Assembly (NCBI GenBank): GCA_036446455.1
Contig: JAZFSZ010000111.1
Coordinates: forward strand, 1-53,482
Direction of reading: 5' to 3'
From: JAZFSZ01 sp036446455
GTDB lineage: Bacteria > Pseudomonadota > Gammaproteobacteria > Acidiferrobacterales > JAJDNE01
Length of the DNA stretch: 53,482 bases
This document shows positions 24,890-33,905 of this stretch, one piece after another. The notes beneath the pieces were generated by a model. That model saw nothing but the letters and a program-made list of their open reading frames with translations, was not told the DNA's origin and did not search any database. Position numbers and translations under genes: made by a program. Position 1 is the stretch's first letter; every line of letters begins with the position of its first letter.

Positions 24890-25451
24890 CCATGGAAAAT
24901 CCGGAAAGGGCCGTGTGATTGCAGGCCCAGCGATATTTTCTGCTCTGCTGGCTATATCAGCAATGGCAGACCCGGTGCTGTCAAAGGAAAGCGGTGGCAG
25001 CATGAACAACCAGAGACTTGGTAATATTGTAAAACGTCTTGACGCAAGGGCGACCGGCCAACCAGGGCATTGGCAATTATCGATCGATGGGGTCAAGCTG
25101 TCGGTGATTACGGATGAACAGGCCAATCGCATGCGCATCCTTTCTCCGATTACATCTGCGCAGGCTTTAAGCAGCAAACGCCTCTTTCGATTAATGCAGG
25201 CAAATTTTGATTCGGCGCTGGATGCTCGATACTCCATCGCAAAGAGCGTGTTGTGGTCCACCTTTATACATCCCTTGAACTCATTGAGTGGCAGAGAATT
25301 TATATCCGGTGTCGGACAAGTGGTAAATCTCAGCCAGACCTATGGCGGGAGCTATACGTCCGGGGCACTGGTATTTCGTGGTGGCGACAGTGAGACGTTG
25401 CAAAAGAGGAAGCTGATTGATCGCCTGATGGAAAAAGGCCTGGTGTTATAA
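24879..25451 (+). CDS. Exported protein of unknown function (possible YbjN / type III chaperone-like fold)
   Basis: From GTG 24879, preceded by an excellent GGGAGGA site, the product is about 190 residues. It has a signal peptide (GPAIFSALLAISAMADP). The mature part has a helix-strand pattern (NIVKRLDARATGQPGHWQLSIDGVKLSVITDEQANRMRI then SKRLFRLMQANFDSALDARYSIAKSVLWSTF) that recalls YbjN/type III secretion chaperone-like folds. There is no secretion system nearby, so the resemblance may be only structural. The 11-base overlap with the DUF523 gene indicates co-translation. Confidence 0.6.
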   Translation: MRINHGKSGKGRVIAGPAIFSALLAISAMADPVLSKESGGSMNNQRLGNIVKRLDARATGQPGHWQLSIDGVKLSVITDEQANRMRILSPITSAQALSSKRLFRLMQANFDSALDARYSIAKSVLWSTFIHPLNSLSGREFISGVGQVVNLSQTYGGSYTSGALVFRGGDSETLQKRKLIDRLMEKGLVL

Positions 25452-25455
25452 ATGC

Positions 25456-25794
25456 TCAATCCACCAGACTGCATCGAGATAAGGAACGGCACCACCTGAT
25501 ACCGGTAATAATGAATCCGGTGAACGCGATATGAGGAATGAAATCGCCGGGAAACAGGAATACGCTGGCGGAGCCCAAGATGGCGCCAAAGTGGGCGGCC
25601 ACGAACAGAATGCGTATACGCCAGATCTGTGTCTGCTCTGCCTGCGGTTGCAGCTTGTTAGTCTTGTGAACCGCTTCTCCTCCTCCTGACGGTTTGACTA
25701 TACCGGGTTTACGCAGAAAAACAGAAAACACCTGGCGCATGCGACTGGCCCCGTCCACGCTGTTTAGGTATAAATGTGAAACTTGTCCGGGCAT
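25456..25794 (-). CDS. Small hypothetical membrane protein
   Basis: The open frame gives up to 112 residues. A polar N-terminal half is followed by two probable helices (IRILFVAAHFGAILGSASVFLF and FIPHIAFTGFIITGI) and a short tail. An internal ATG at 25740 would give about 94 residues. It diverges from the metallo-hydrolase gene and its stop falls 5 bases from the convergent neighbour's end, which fits a real gene. No family was recognised. Confidence 0.4.
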   Translation of the reverse strand: MPGQVSHLYLNSVDGASRMRQVFSVFLRKPGIVKPSGGGEAVHKTNKLQPQAEQTQIWRIRILFVAAHFGAILGSASVFLFPGDFIPHIAFTGFIITGIRWCRSLSRCSLVD

Positions 25795-25861
25795 GCCGGG
25801 TCACATTAGCTTTATCTGCTTTATTTATAATGGAAATTTGTATCAGGAGAGGATTCCATCC

Positions 25862-26878
25862 ATGGCAGTTTTAAATCGAATCGCCGTCCCGGCGGCAGTA
25901 TTGGTTTCCGCATTAATCTATTTCAGTTCACCCGCACAAGCGGAACGTATTCAGCGAGGTCTTTCGGTCATGGTGCTGGGCTCCGGCGGTCCAGCGGCAT
26001 ATCGTACCGCCCGTGCAAGTGCCGGCTACTTGATTTTTGTCGATCGAAAGCCACGCATCCTGCTCGATGCCGGTGGTGGCACCTACCAGCGTCTTGCCGC
26101 CAGTGGCGCCAATATCAAGGACCTGGATCTGGTCCTCCTGAGCCACCTGCATATAGATCATACGGCCGACCTCTCCCCCATGATTAAAACCATTTATTTT
26201 CACAATCGTTCCGCCGGTACATTTCGCAAGAAACCGATTCATATCATCGGCCCCGGTGCAAATTACAGAGGATTTCCCCCAGTATTGAAGGGGGCAACGG
26301 CATCGCAATTCCCCTCTACCAGTCAGTATGTGACAGGCCATTACGATCTCAATACTGGTGTGCACCGCTATCTCCATGTTTTTACGCGTGCCATTTCCGG
26401 TGGTGAATTCAATTACACCACACAGGATGTGCAACCCGATGTGCTGCAGCCGATCAAGACGGTGTACGACAAGGATGGCCTGGTGGTAAAGGCGATCGGT
26501 GTCACGCACGGGCCGGTACCGGCGCTGGCCTATCGCATTGAATACAAGGGTAAGGCATTGGTGTATTCAGGCGACACCAGTTCCAAAACCGGCAATATGA
26601 TAGCTATCGCCAAGGATGCCGATCTGCTGATCTATGATGCCGCAATTATGGATGATTTGCCGAACGGTCCCGGGCACAAGGTTTTCTTTGCCTTGCACAC
26701 CACACCAACACGCATAGGACAGGTGGCGGCCCGGGCCGGCGCCAAGGTGCTGCTGTTATCGCACATCACACCCGTAACCGGTCTGCGCTTGAGCAAGGTC
26801 AAGAAACGGGTCGAGGATCAGGGTTTTCGTGGGCGTATTGAGGTTGCCCGGGATCTGGCATTATATAATCTGCACTAA
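25862..26878 (+). CDS. Exported metallo-beta-lactamase-fold hydrolase
   Basis: The 338-residue protein starts at an ATG with a strong AGGAGAGG site, followed by a signal peptide (VPAAVLVSALIYFSSPAQAE). The MBL fold is shown by ILLDAGGGTYQRL, the metal motif HLHIDH (HxHxDH, about residues 97-102), a histidine in GVTHGPVPALAYRIEYKG, SGDTS (metal Asp) and LLLSHITP near the C terminus. The overall layout resembles arylsulfatase- or ribonuclease Z-like MBL proteins. Substrate is unknown and it is probably periplasmic. It is monocistronic: divergent from the small membrane protein and followed by a 307-base gap. Confidence 0.88.
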   Translation: MAVLNRIAVPAAVLVSALIYFSSPAQAERIQRGLSVMVLGSGGPAAYRTARASAGYLIFVDRKPRILLDAGGGTYQRLAASGANIKDLDLVLLSHLHIDHTADLSPMIKTIYFHNRSAGTFRKKPIHIIGPGANYRGFPPVLKGATASQFPSTSQYVTGHYDLNTGVHRYLHVFTRAISGGEFNYTTQDVQPDVLQPIKTVYDKDGLVVKAIGVTHGPVPALAYRIEYKGKALVYSGDTSSKTGNMIAIAKDADLLIYDAAIMDDLPNGPGHKVFFALHTTPTRIGQVAARAGAKVLLLSHITPVTGLRLSKVKKRVEDQGFRGRIEVARDLALYNLH

Positions 26879-26902
26879 CCGCGTATTTGTAATCGTGTGA
26901 GT

Positions 26903-26924
26903 GGAGTGATTAGCCGATCACTCC
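26903..26924 (+). terminator. Hairpin, possible terminator of the metallo-hydrolase gene
   Basis: GGAGTGAT and ATCACTCC form a perfect 8-base-pair stem around a 6-base loop. It lies 24 bases after the stop codon. There is no T tract, so it may act as a transcript 3' stabiliser or a Rho-assisted end rather than an intrinsic terminator. Confidence 0.45.
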
Positions 26925-27054
26925 GCTTGACCACTGTCAAAGCTTTACTGCAATCATTCTCTATAGTGCCGTTATGCCCGCGATTTCGCATTGGTGGGCA
27001 CGGCATGTGGGTAGAGGGACCGGCCACTGTTGCGCTCGAAATCAAATGCTATAC

Positions 27055-27066
27055 CTAATATATTAG
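27055..27066. promoter_or_regulatory. Perfect 12-base palindrome upstream of sucA
   Basis: CTAATATATTAG is a perfect dyad 119 bases before the sucA start. It may be an operator or part of an AT-rich promoter; no regulator is assigned. Confidence 0.3.
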
Positions 27067-27185
27067 ATATACTCGTCGTACTGAATCTGGATTATCGGAC
27101 GTGCCAGAGTCAACAGAACAATAACGGCTGAATCCCTCGATTTGTTTGCAGAATCGCGGATTGATGTGGAGCGTGTTGTACACGG

Positions 27186-30047
27186 ATGGATAATAGGACA
27201 CAAAAGGACGGGTCACTGGAAAAACGCTGGGCCTCTTCCCACCTGGCAGGAGGCAATGCGGCCTATGTAGAGCAACTCTACGAATCCTATTTACAGGATC
27301 CTGGTTCCGTTGCTGTCGAATGGCGAACCTATTTTGAGACTCTGCCAAGGGTCAATAGTGTCGGGCTGCAGGATGTTCCACATTCTGTTGTTCGTGAGAA
27401 ATTCCGGCAGTCGGCGTTGCGTAAACCGGTTATCCGGGGACTGGCGGTCTCAACCGACCCGTACCGGGTGATAAAGCAGCGCAAGGTACTGCAGCTAATC
27501 AATGCTTTCCGGTTTCGTGGCCATCAAATCGCCAGGTTTGATCCGCTCGAAGTTCGCGAAATACCGGATATTCCGGAGCTGACCTTCTCTTACCACGGCC
27601 TGACGGAGGCCGATCTGGATAGCGTATTTGATACCGGCTCTCTCGCCGGACCGGATAACGCCACACTGCGGGACATTCTGCAGATACTGCAGGCCACCTA
27701 CTGCAATTCGATCGGTATCGAGTACATGCACATTACGGACACGGAAGAAAAGCGATGGTTGCAGCAGCGGCTCGAGATTTCGCATGCCTATCCACAACTG
27801 ACAGAGAAGCTACAGCGACGCCTGCTGGAACGAACAATTGCGGCAGAAGGGCTGGAGCATTATCTCCACGCCCGGTATGTGGGACAAAAGCGTTTTTCAC
27901 TGGAAGGGGCGGAGAGCCTGATTCCATTGCTGGATACACTGATACAACGTTGCGGTCATCATGGGCTCAAGGAAGTGATCGTCGGCATGGCCCATCGCGG
28001 GCGTCTCAATGTGTTGACCAATATTATGGGCAAGAAGCCGGCAGACCTGTTTCTGGAGTTTGAGGGCAAAAACGGGCACAAAAGCAGCGGCACCGGCGAC
28101 GTGAAGTACCACATGGGTTTTTCCTCCAATATTCAGACTCCCGGCGGGCCTTTACATTTAGCGCTGGCATTCAACCCGTCTCATCTGGAAATCATCAGCC
28201 CGGTAATAGAAGGTACGGTGCATGCGCGCCAAATGCGCCGTGGCGATAAAGACGGCATCCAGGTGTTGTCCCTGCTGATTCACGGTGATGCCGCGTTTGC
28301 CGGACAGGGTGTGGTAATGGAAACCATCAATATGTCGCAGTCCCGCGGCTTCTCTACCAAGGGGACCGTGCATATCGTTATCAATAACCAGATTGGGTTT
28401 ACTACCAGCGCTCAACAGGATGCGCGTTCGACTCTCTATTGCACCGATGTCGCCAAAATGGTGGGTGCGCCCATTTTCCATATCAATGGTGACGACCCGG
28501 AGGCCGTGTACTTTGCCACCCTGATTGCTGTTGACTACCGCATGACCTTCCGCAAAGACGTAGTCATCGACCTGGTGTGTTACCGGCGCCACGGGCATAG
28601 TGAGGCTGACGAACCCATGGTGACACAACCAATGATGTATCAACGCATCAAGGAAAAGCTATCAACACCGGTTCTTTATGCGCAGACCCTGGCGCAGCGT
28701 GGTGTCGTCAGCAAAGAGGAGTCGGCACGAATGCGAGATGCCTACTGGAAGCGGCTTGAGGCCGGCGGTACCGTGGCGCTGGATATCCTGAAAGGAGGAG
28801 GTGCCCCTTATTACGAATATGCCAGTCAATGGCACAACTATGTGAACGGCGATTGCCGGTCAACTGTCGATACCACGGTTTCATTGGAGACTCTCCGGGA
28901 CCTTTGGCGGCGACTGGGTACCTTGCCGGAAGGGCTCGTATTACATCCAGCAGTTCAGAAGATAGTCGACAACCGCCGCAAGATGGCCGCCGGCGCGTTA
29001 CCGGTGGACTGGGGTTTTGCCGAGATTTCTGCTTACGCTTCCCTCGTTGAACAGGGTTATAACGTGCGTTTGTCAGGGCAAGACAGTGGCCGCGGTACCT
29101 TCTTCCATCGTCACGCCATTCTCTATAACCAGAAGGATGGCACTACTTACATCCCGTTACGAAGACTGTCCGACTCCCAGGGTACATTCGTAGTGACCAA
29201 TTCGTTACTTTCGGAAGAAGCCGTGCTGGCATTCGAGTATGGTTATGCCACAACCGATCCTGAGACGCTCACAATATGGGAAGCGCAATTCGGCGACTTT
29301 GCCAATAACGCACAAGTTGTCATCGATCAGTTTATTTCTGCCGGCGAACAAAAGTGGGATCGCTTGACTGGCCTGGTAATGTTTCTGCCGCACGGCTTTG
29401 AGGGCCAGGGGCCGGAACATTCATCAGCCCGGCTCGAGCGGTTTTTACAGCTATGCGCGCAGGAAAACATGCAGGTGTGCGTGCCCACCACTGCATCGCA
29501 AATATTTCATTTGTTGCGCCGCCAGATGATTCGCCGGTGTCGCAAACCACTGATTGTGATGACGCCCAAGAGTGGTTTACGACATCCGCTGGCAACCTCA
29601 AGCCTTGAGGATCTGACACAAGGACGATTCGAAACCTTGTTGCCGGAAGCAGGCGACATCAACCCGGATCAGGTGGAGCGCATCATCATGTGTAGCGGCA
29701 AGGTCTATTACGATCTGGTGCATCGTCGCCGCAAGGAAAAACTCGGAAATGTAGCGATTGTGCGAATAGAACAGTTGTTTCCGTTTCCCCACGAGAAAAT
29801 GACCGAGGAATTAACAAAATATAAAAACGCGAAGACATTTGTCTGGTGTCAGGAAGAGCCCAAGAATCAGGGTGCCTGGTACACGAGTCAACATCACTTG
29901 CGCGCCGCAATCGGTGATCGCGGCCAGCTGGAATACGCTGGCCGATCCACAATGGCCGCACCGGCTGTGGGTTATCCGGCGTTTCATATGCAACAATTGC
30001 ATTCGCTGGTCGAGGATGGATTGGGAATAAATAGGTCAAGGAATTAG
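27186..30047 (+). CDS. sucA: 2-oxoglutarate dehydrogenase E1 component
   Basis: This thiamine-diphosphate enzyme decarboxylates 2-oxoglutarate and passes the succinyl group to E2 in the TCA cycle. The 953-residue sequence has the N-terminal E2-binding-like segment (SSHLAGGNAAYVEQLYESYLQDP), AFRFRGHQIARFDPL, HRGRLNVLTNIMGK (about residues 270-283), the ThDP/Mg region NGDDPEAVYFATLIAVDYR with CYRRHGHSEADEP, LLSEEAVLAFEYGYA, and the C-terminal EEPKNQGAWY. Length agrees with E. coli SucA (933). The ATG at 27186 has no good ribosome site. It heads sucA-sucB-lpd-sucC-sucD, with sucB 2 bases after its stop. Confidence 0.97.
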   Translation: MDNRTQKDGSLEKRWASSHLAGGNAAYVEQLYESYLQDPGSVAVEWRTYFETLPRVNSVGLQDVPHSVVREKFRQSALRKPVIRGLAVSTDPYRVIKQRKVLQLINAFRFRGHQIARFDPLEVREIPDIPELTFSYHGLTEADLDSVFDTGSLAGPDNATLRDILQILQATYCNSIGIEYMHITDTEEKRWLQQRLEISHAYPQLTEKLQRRLLERTIAAEGLEHYLHARYVGQKRFSLEGAESLIPLLDTLIQRCGHHGLKEVIVGMAHRGRLNVLTNIMGKKPADLFLEFEGKNGHKSSGTGDVKYHMGFSSNIQTPGGPLHLALAFNPSHLEIISPVIEGTVHARQMRRGDKDGIQVLSLLIHGDAAFAGQGVVMETINMSQSRGFSTKGTVHIVINNQIGFTTSAQQDARSTLYCTDVAKMVGAPIFHINGDDPEAVYFATLIAVDYRMTFRKDVVIDLVCYRRHGHSEADEPMVTQPMMYQRIKEKLSTPVLYAQTLAQRGVVSKEESARMRDAYWKRLEAGGTVALDILKGGGAPYYEYASQWHNYVNGDCRSTVDTTVSLETLRDLWRRLGTLPEGLVLHPAVQKIVDNRRKMAAGALPVDWGFAEISAYASLVEQGYNVRLSGQDSGRGTFFHRHAILYNQKDGTTYIPLRRLSDSQGTFVVTNSLLSEEAVLAFEYGYATTDPETLTIWEAQFGDFANNAQVVIDQFISAGEQKWDRLTGLVMFLPHGFEGQGPEHSSARLERFLQLCAQENMQVCVPTTASQIFHLLRRQMIRRCRKPLIVMTPKSGLRHPLATSSLEDLTQGRFETLLPEAGDINPDQVERIIMCSGKVYYDLVHRRRKEKLGNVAIVRIEQLFPFPHEKMTEELTKYKNAKTFVWCQEEPKNQGAWYTSQHHLRAAIGDRGQLEYAGRSTMAAPAVGYPAFHMQQLHSLVEDGLGINRSRN

Positions 30048-30049
30048 CC

Positions 30050-31255
30050 ATGGCAATCGAAATCAGGGTTGCGGATTTTCCGGAGTCGGTGATCGACGGC
30101 ACGATTGTGACCTGGCATAAAAAACCGGGGGATGGCGTCACGCGCGGTGAGAACCTGGTGGATATCGAAACTGACAAGGTCGTGTTTGAGACCCCGGCAC
30201 TGGAAAATGGTGTATTGACCGAGATTGTTTGCGGGGAGGGAAAAGTGGTGGTTTCCGGTCAGGTCATTGGCAACATGGAGGCCGGTGCCGCACCCGCGGA
30301 GGCACTGAAAAAGGAAGTTGTGACGGCCATGACTGTCTCGACGGTTGCGCAAGACGACGTCATTTTGACACCCTCGGCAAAGAAACTCATTTCGGAAAAT
30401 GGCCTGGATCGCCAGCAAATTTCGGGTACGGGCAAGGGTGGCCGTGTGCTGAAAGAAGACGTATTGCATTATCTGCAAGAGGCGACGCCAACACCTGCAC
30501 CCACGGCACCTGCCGATAAGACACCACCGCCTGTCCCGCCAATGGAAACTGGCGAACGCCCACAAAAAAGGGTGCCCATGACACGACTGCGCGCTCGTAT
30601 CGCCGAACGCCTGATTGAGGCACAACAGACTGCTGCCATTCTCAGCACCTTTAACGAGATTAATATGCAGCTGGTAATGGAGTTACGTTCGAGATATCGC
30701 GATCAGTTTGAAAAGCAATACGGCGTACGCCTGGGTTTCATGTCGTTTTTTGTCAAGGCGGTGGTCGAGGCATTAAAACGTTTCCCGGTAGTGAATGCAT
30801 CTATCGAAGGTAAAGATATTGTCTATCATGGCTTTTTTGATATTGGTGTTGCCGTCGGTTCGCCGCGCGGTCTGGTTGTGCCGGTACTTCGTGATGCCGA
30901 TACCCTGTCAATGGCCAGTATCGAAGCTAGCATCAAGACCTTTGGCGAAAAGGCGCAAAACGGTTCACTGTCCATGGAAGAGATCACCGGCGGTACCTTC
31001 ACCATCACCAACGGTGGTGTATTTGGGTCACTGCTTTCCACGCCGATTCTTAATCCACCGCAGAGCGGAATTCTGGGGATGCATAAAATTGAACAGCGCC
31101 CGGTAGTGGAAGACGGCGAGATTGTTGCTCGTCCCATGATGTATGTCGCCCTGTCATATGACCATCGCATCGTCGATGGACGCGACGCCGTGCAGTTCCT
31201 GATGACCGTCAAAGAGGTCCTGGAGGACCCGGCAAGCCTGATACTGGGTGTCTGA
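30050..31255 (+). CDS. sucB: Dihydrolipoyllysine succinyltransferase, E2 of 2-oxoglutarate dehydrogenase
   Basis: The 401-residue E2 starts with a lipoyl domain (about residues 1-76) with the lipoylated lysine in ETDKVVFE (about residue 43). An E1/E3-binding domain follows (about 105-143: LTPSAKKLISENGLDRQQISGTGKGGRVLKED). After a Pro/Ala/Thr linker comes the catalytic domain (about 170-401) with RLRARIAERLIEAQQTAAILSTFNEINM and the active-site YDHRIVDGRDA. It moves the succinyl group to CoA. Two bases separate it from sucA and nine from lpd. Confidence 0.97.
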   Translation: MAIEIRVADFPESVIDGTIVTWHKKPGDGVTRGENLVDIETDKVVFETPALENGVLTEIVCGEGKVVVSGQVIGNMEAGAAPAEALKKEVVTAMTVSTVAQDDVILTPSAKKLISENGLDRQQISGTGKGGRVLKEDVLHYLQEATPTPAPTAPADKTPPPVPPMETGERPQKRVPMTRLRARIAERLIEAQQTAAILSTFNEINMQLVMELRSRYRDQFEKQYGVRLGFMSFFVKAVVEALKRFPVVNASIEGKDIVYHGFFDIGVAVGSPRGLVVPVLRDADTLSMASIEASIKTFGEKAQNGSLSMEEITGGTFTITNGGVFGSLLSTPILNPPQSGILGMHKIEQRPVVEDGEIVARPMMYVALSYDHRIVDGRDAVQFLMTVKEVLEDPASLILGV

Positions 31256-31264
31256 AGGTGGACA

Positions 31265-32713
31265 ATGACAGATAAGCATCAGGTTATAATTATAGGTGCC
31301 GGACCGGCAGGTTACGTTGCCGCCATTCGTTGCGCGCAACTGGGACTGGATACGGTCTGTATTGATCGCTGGGTGGATGAAAAGGGCAGGGCCACACCGG
31401 GAGGCACATGCCTCAATGTAGGTTGTATTCCTTCCAAAGCACTACTTGAGTCATCGGAATATTTTGAAAGATCCAGAAATGATCTGGCGAATCACGGTGT
31501 CAAAGCAGTTTCCGTTGAACTGGATCTGGCTACAATGATGGCGCGTAAACAAAAAATTGTCTCCGGTCTCAACGAAGGTGTCGCCGGATTGTTTAAATCC
31601 AACGGCGTTAAATTTATCAGTGGCAATGCCAGGCTCGCCCCCAATCGCGAAGTGGAAGTAAACGAGACGGGTGAGAAAAAGCCATACGTACTTTCCGCCG
31701 AAAATATCATTATCGCCACAGGCTCCGTCTCCAGCGAAATCAGTGCCGCGCCACTGGATGGTGATCGGATAGTAGATTCCAGTGGCGCCCTGGCATTCAA
31801 GGAAGTACCCAAACGTTTAGGGGTAGTCGGCGCCGGAGCCATTGGACTGGAACTGGGCAGTGTCTGGCGGCGTCTCGGTTCGGAGGTTGTATTGATGGAG
31901 GCACAGGAACAATTTCTGGTGATTGCAGATGAACAGATTGCACGTGATGCGATGAAGGAATTTACCTCTCAGGGGATGGATATTCGACTTGGCGCTCGTA
32001 TCACTGGCTGCAAGACAAGTGGCAAAAAAGTTACCGTAGAGTATGAAGATAGTGACGGCACGCACCAGGAGATATTTGACAAACTTGTCATGGCGGTTGG
32101 ACGCACACCCAACACCAGCGGATTGAATACATCAGACTCCGGGTTATTGCTGGATGAGTGGGGTGTCATCCATGTCGATAACCAGTGTTGTACCAACCTG
32201 CCGTGTGTTTACGCCATTGGTGACGTAGTACGTGGTCCCATGCTGGCGCACAAGGGCTCCAAGGAAGGTATAATGGTGGCCGAGCTGATCGCCGGTCAGC
32301 ATGCCGAATTAGACTACGATACCATTCCCTCGGTTATTTACACCCAACCGGAAATTGCCTGGGTGGGTCAAACCGAACAGATGCTAAAATCAGCGGGACG
32401 CGATTATCGTGTTGGGCGTTTTCCTTTTGCAGCCAGTGGCCGGGCCCAGGCACTGGGTGAAACTGGTGGCATGGTAAAGGTTCTGGTCGATACAGCTACC
32501 GACAGGGTGTTGGGCGTGCATATTATCGGTCCACAGGCGTCGGAATTGATTGCCCAGGCCAAGCTGGCGATGGATTTTCAGGCAAGCAGTGAAGACATCG
32601 GCTTAACCATGTTTGCCCACCCAACTCTGTCCGAGGCCTTTCATGAGGCGGCACTTGCCGTGAACGGCAATGCCATTCATATTGGTGCCAAAAAAAAACG
32701 CAAAAAGAAATAG
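31265..32713 (+). CDS. lpdA: Dihydrolipoamide dehydrogenase (E3)
   Basis: This FAD enzyme reoxidises the lipoyl group of E2, reducing NAD. The 482-residue sequence has the FAD loop IIIGAGPAGYVAAIRCAQLG, the redox disulfide GGTCLNVGCIPSKALL (about residues 44-59), the NAD-binding GVVGAGAIGLELGSVWRRLGSEV (about 185-207), YAIGDVVRGPMLAHKG and the C-terminal His-Glu segment FAHPTLSEAFHEA. An odd feature is the strongly basic tail AKKKRKKK. The gene lies between sucB and sucC, so this E3 serves the 2-oxoglutarate complex. It may also serve other complexes. Confidence 0.97.
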   Translation: MTDKHQVIIIGAGPAGYVAAIRCAQLGLDTVCIDRWVDEKGRATPGGTCLNVGCIPSKALLESSEYFERSRNDLANHGVKAVSVELDLATMMARKQKIVSGLNEGVAGLFKSNGVKFISGNARLAPNREVEVNETGEKKPYVLSAENIIIATGSVSSEISAAPLDGDRIVDSSGALAFKEVPKRLGVVGAGAIGLELGSVWRRLGSEVVLMEAQEQFLVIADEQIARDAMKEFTSQGMDIRLGARITGCKTSGKKVTVEYEDSDGTHQEIFDKLVMAVGRTPNTSGLNTSDSGLLLDEWGVIHVDNQCCTNLPCVYAIGDVVRGPMLAHKGSKEGIMVAELIAGQHAELDYDTIPSVIYTQPEIAWVGQTEQMLKSAGRDYRVGRFPFAASGRAQALGETGGMVKVLVDTATDRVLGVHIIGPQASELIAQAKLAMDFQASSEDIGLTMFAHPTLSEAFHEAALAVNGNAIHIGAKKKRKKK

Positions 32714-32735
32714 TTCCAGAGGAAATCCCGACAAA

Positions 32736-33905
32736 ATGAATTTGCATGAATATCAGGCCATAGACCTGTTTGCCGCCTATGGCATGCCGGTACCCGCGCA
32801 TCAGATCGTGACGGAAAAAGAGGGGGTGACCAGTGCGTTAGCGGCACTGGGGGGTAACCGTTGGGTGGTGAAGGCGCAGGTGCATGCCGGTGGTCGCGGC
32901 AAAGCCGGTGGTGTGAAGTTGGTGGACAATGCCGATGCCACTGTGCAGGCGGTAGCTGCCATGTTGGACACAAACCTCGTCACTTTGCAGACCGATGAAC
33001 GTGGTCTGCCTGTCAATAAGGTCATGATAGAAGAGCTGTGCGAAATCGAACGCGAGCTCTATCTTGGTGCTGTCATTGATCGCTCCACATGCCGCGTTGT
33101 TATCATGGCGTCTACCGAAGGCGGTATGGACATAGAGAAAGTTGCCCACGAAACTCCGGAGAAGATTCTGAATATCAGTATTGATCCCATGGTAGGTATT
33201 CAACCCTATCAAGGCCGCAAGCTGGCATTTGACCTGGGGCTCGAGAATGATCAGATCAAACAATTCAGCAGGCTGGTGAACGGGTTGGCGCGTCTGTTTC
33301 AGGACAAAGACCTGAGCCTCGTCGAAATCAATCCATTAGTTGTCACAAAATCGGGGGGCCTCCTGTGCCTCGATGGCAAGATCAATATAGATGACAACGG
33401 CTTGTATCGTCATCAGGAGTTAATGGTGTTGCGCGACAAGAGCCAGGAAGATGCGCGTGAAGTCGAGGCCAAGGAGTGGGGTCTGAGTTATATCGCCCTT
33501 GATGGCGACATCGGTTGTATGGTCAATGGTGCAGGTTTGGCCATGGCCACCATGGATCTGATCAAATTGCACGGCGGCAGCCCGGCCAATTTTCTCGACG
33601 TGGGGGGCACCGCTGACAAGGAGCGTGTGGCCGAGGCATTTAAACTCATCCTGTCAGACGCCAACGTCGACGGGGTGCTGGTGAATATCTTTGGCGGCAT
33701 TGTGCGCTGCGACATGATTGCCGAGGGTATCGTCGGCGCCGTGGAAGAAGTCGGCATTAGTGTGCCGGTCGTGGTGCGGTTGATTGGCAATAACGCCGCC
33801 CGGGGTCGCGGCATTCTGAACGACAGTGGTCTGAAGTTGCATGCGGAAGAAGATTTGACCACAGCTGCCCGGTCCATTATTGATCAAGTCAAGGCAGCAG
33901 CATGA
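32736..33905 (+). CDS. sucC: Succinyl-CoA synthetase beta subunit (ADP/GDP-forming)
   Basis: The 389-residue ATP-grasp subunit starts MNLHEYQAIDLFAAYGMPVP, the family N terminus. It shows WVVKAQVHAGGRGKAGGVKL (nucleotide binding, about residues 42-61), DLSLVEINPLVVTKSG (about 198-213, metal ligands) and GVLVNIFGGIVRCDMIAEGI (about 312-331). With SucD it converts succinyl-CoA to succinate with substrate-level phosphorylation. The frame extends upstream to 32670, but the ATG at 32736 gives the standard protein, with AGAGGA upstream. Its TGA overlaps the sucD ATG (ATGA). Confidence 0.97.
   Translation: MNLHEYQAIDLFAAYGMPVPAHQIVTEKEGVTSALAALGGNRWVVKAQVHAGGRGKAGGVKLVDNADATVQAVAAMLDTNLVTLQTDERGLPVNKVMIEELCEIERELYLGAVIDRSTCRVVIMASTEGGMDIEKVAHETPEKILNISIDPMVGIQPYQGRKLAFDLGLENDQIKQFSRLVNGLARLFQDKDLSLVEINPLVVTKSGGLLCLDGKINIDDNGLYRHQELMVLRDKSQEDAREVEAKEWGLSYIALDGDIGCMVNGAGLAMATMDLIKLHGGSPANFLDVGGTADKERVAEAFKLILSDANVDGVLVNIFGGIVRCDMIAEGIVGAVEEVGISVPVVVRLIGNNAARGRGILNDSGLKLHAEEDLTTAARSIIDQVKAAA

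Larger units (their letters stand above)
26879..27185. other. Intergenic region upstream of the suc operon
   Basis: These 307 bases hold no gene. They contain an inverted repeat near 26903-26924 and a 12-base AT palindrome at 27055-27066. The suc operon promoter must lie here, but no clean -35/-10 pair is visible. Confidence 0.6.
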
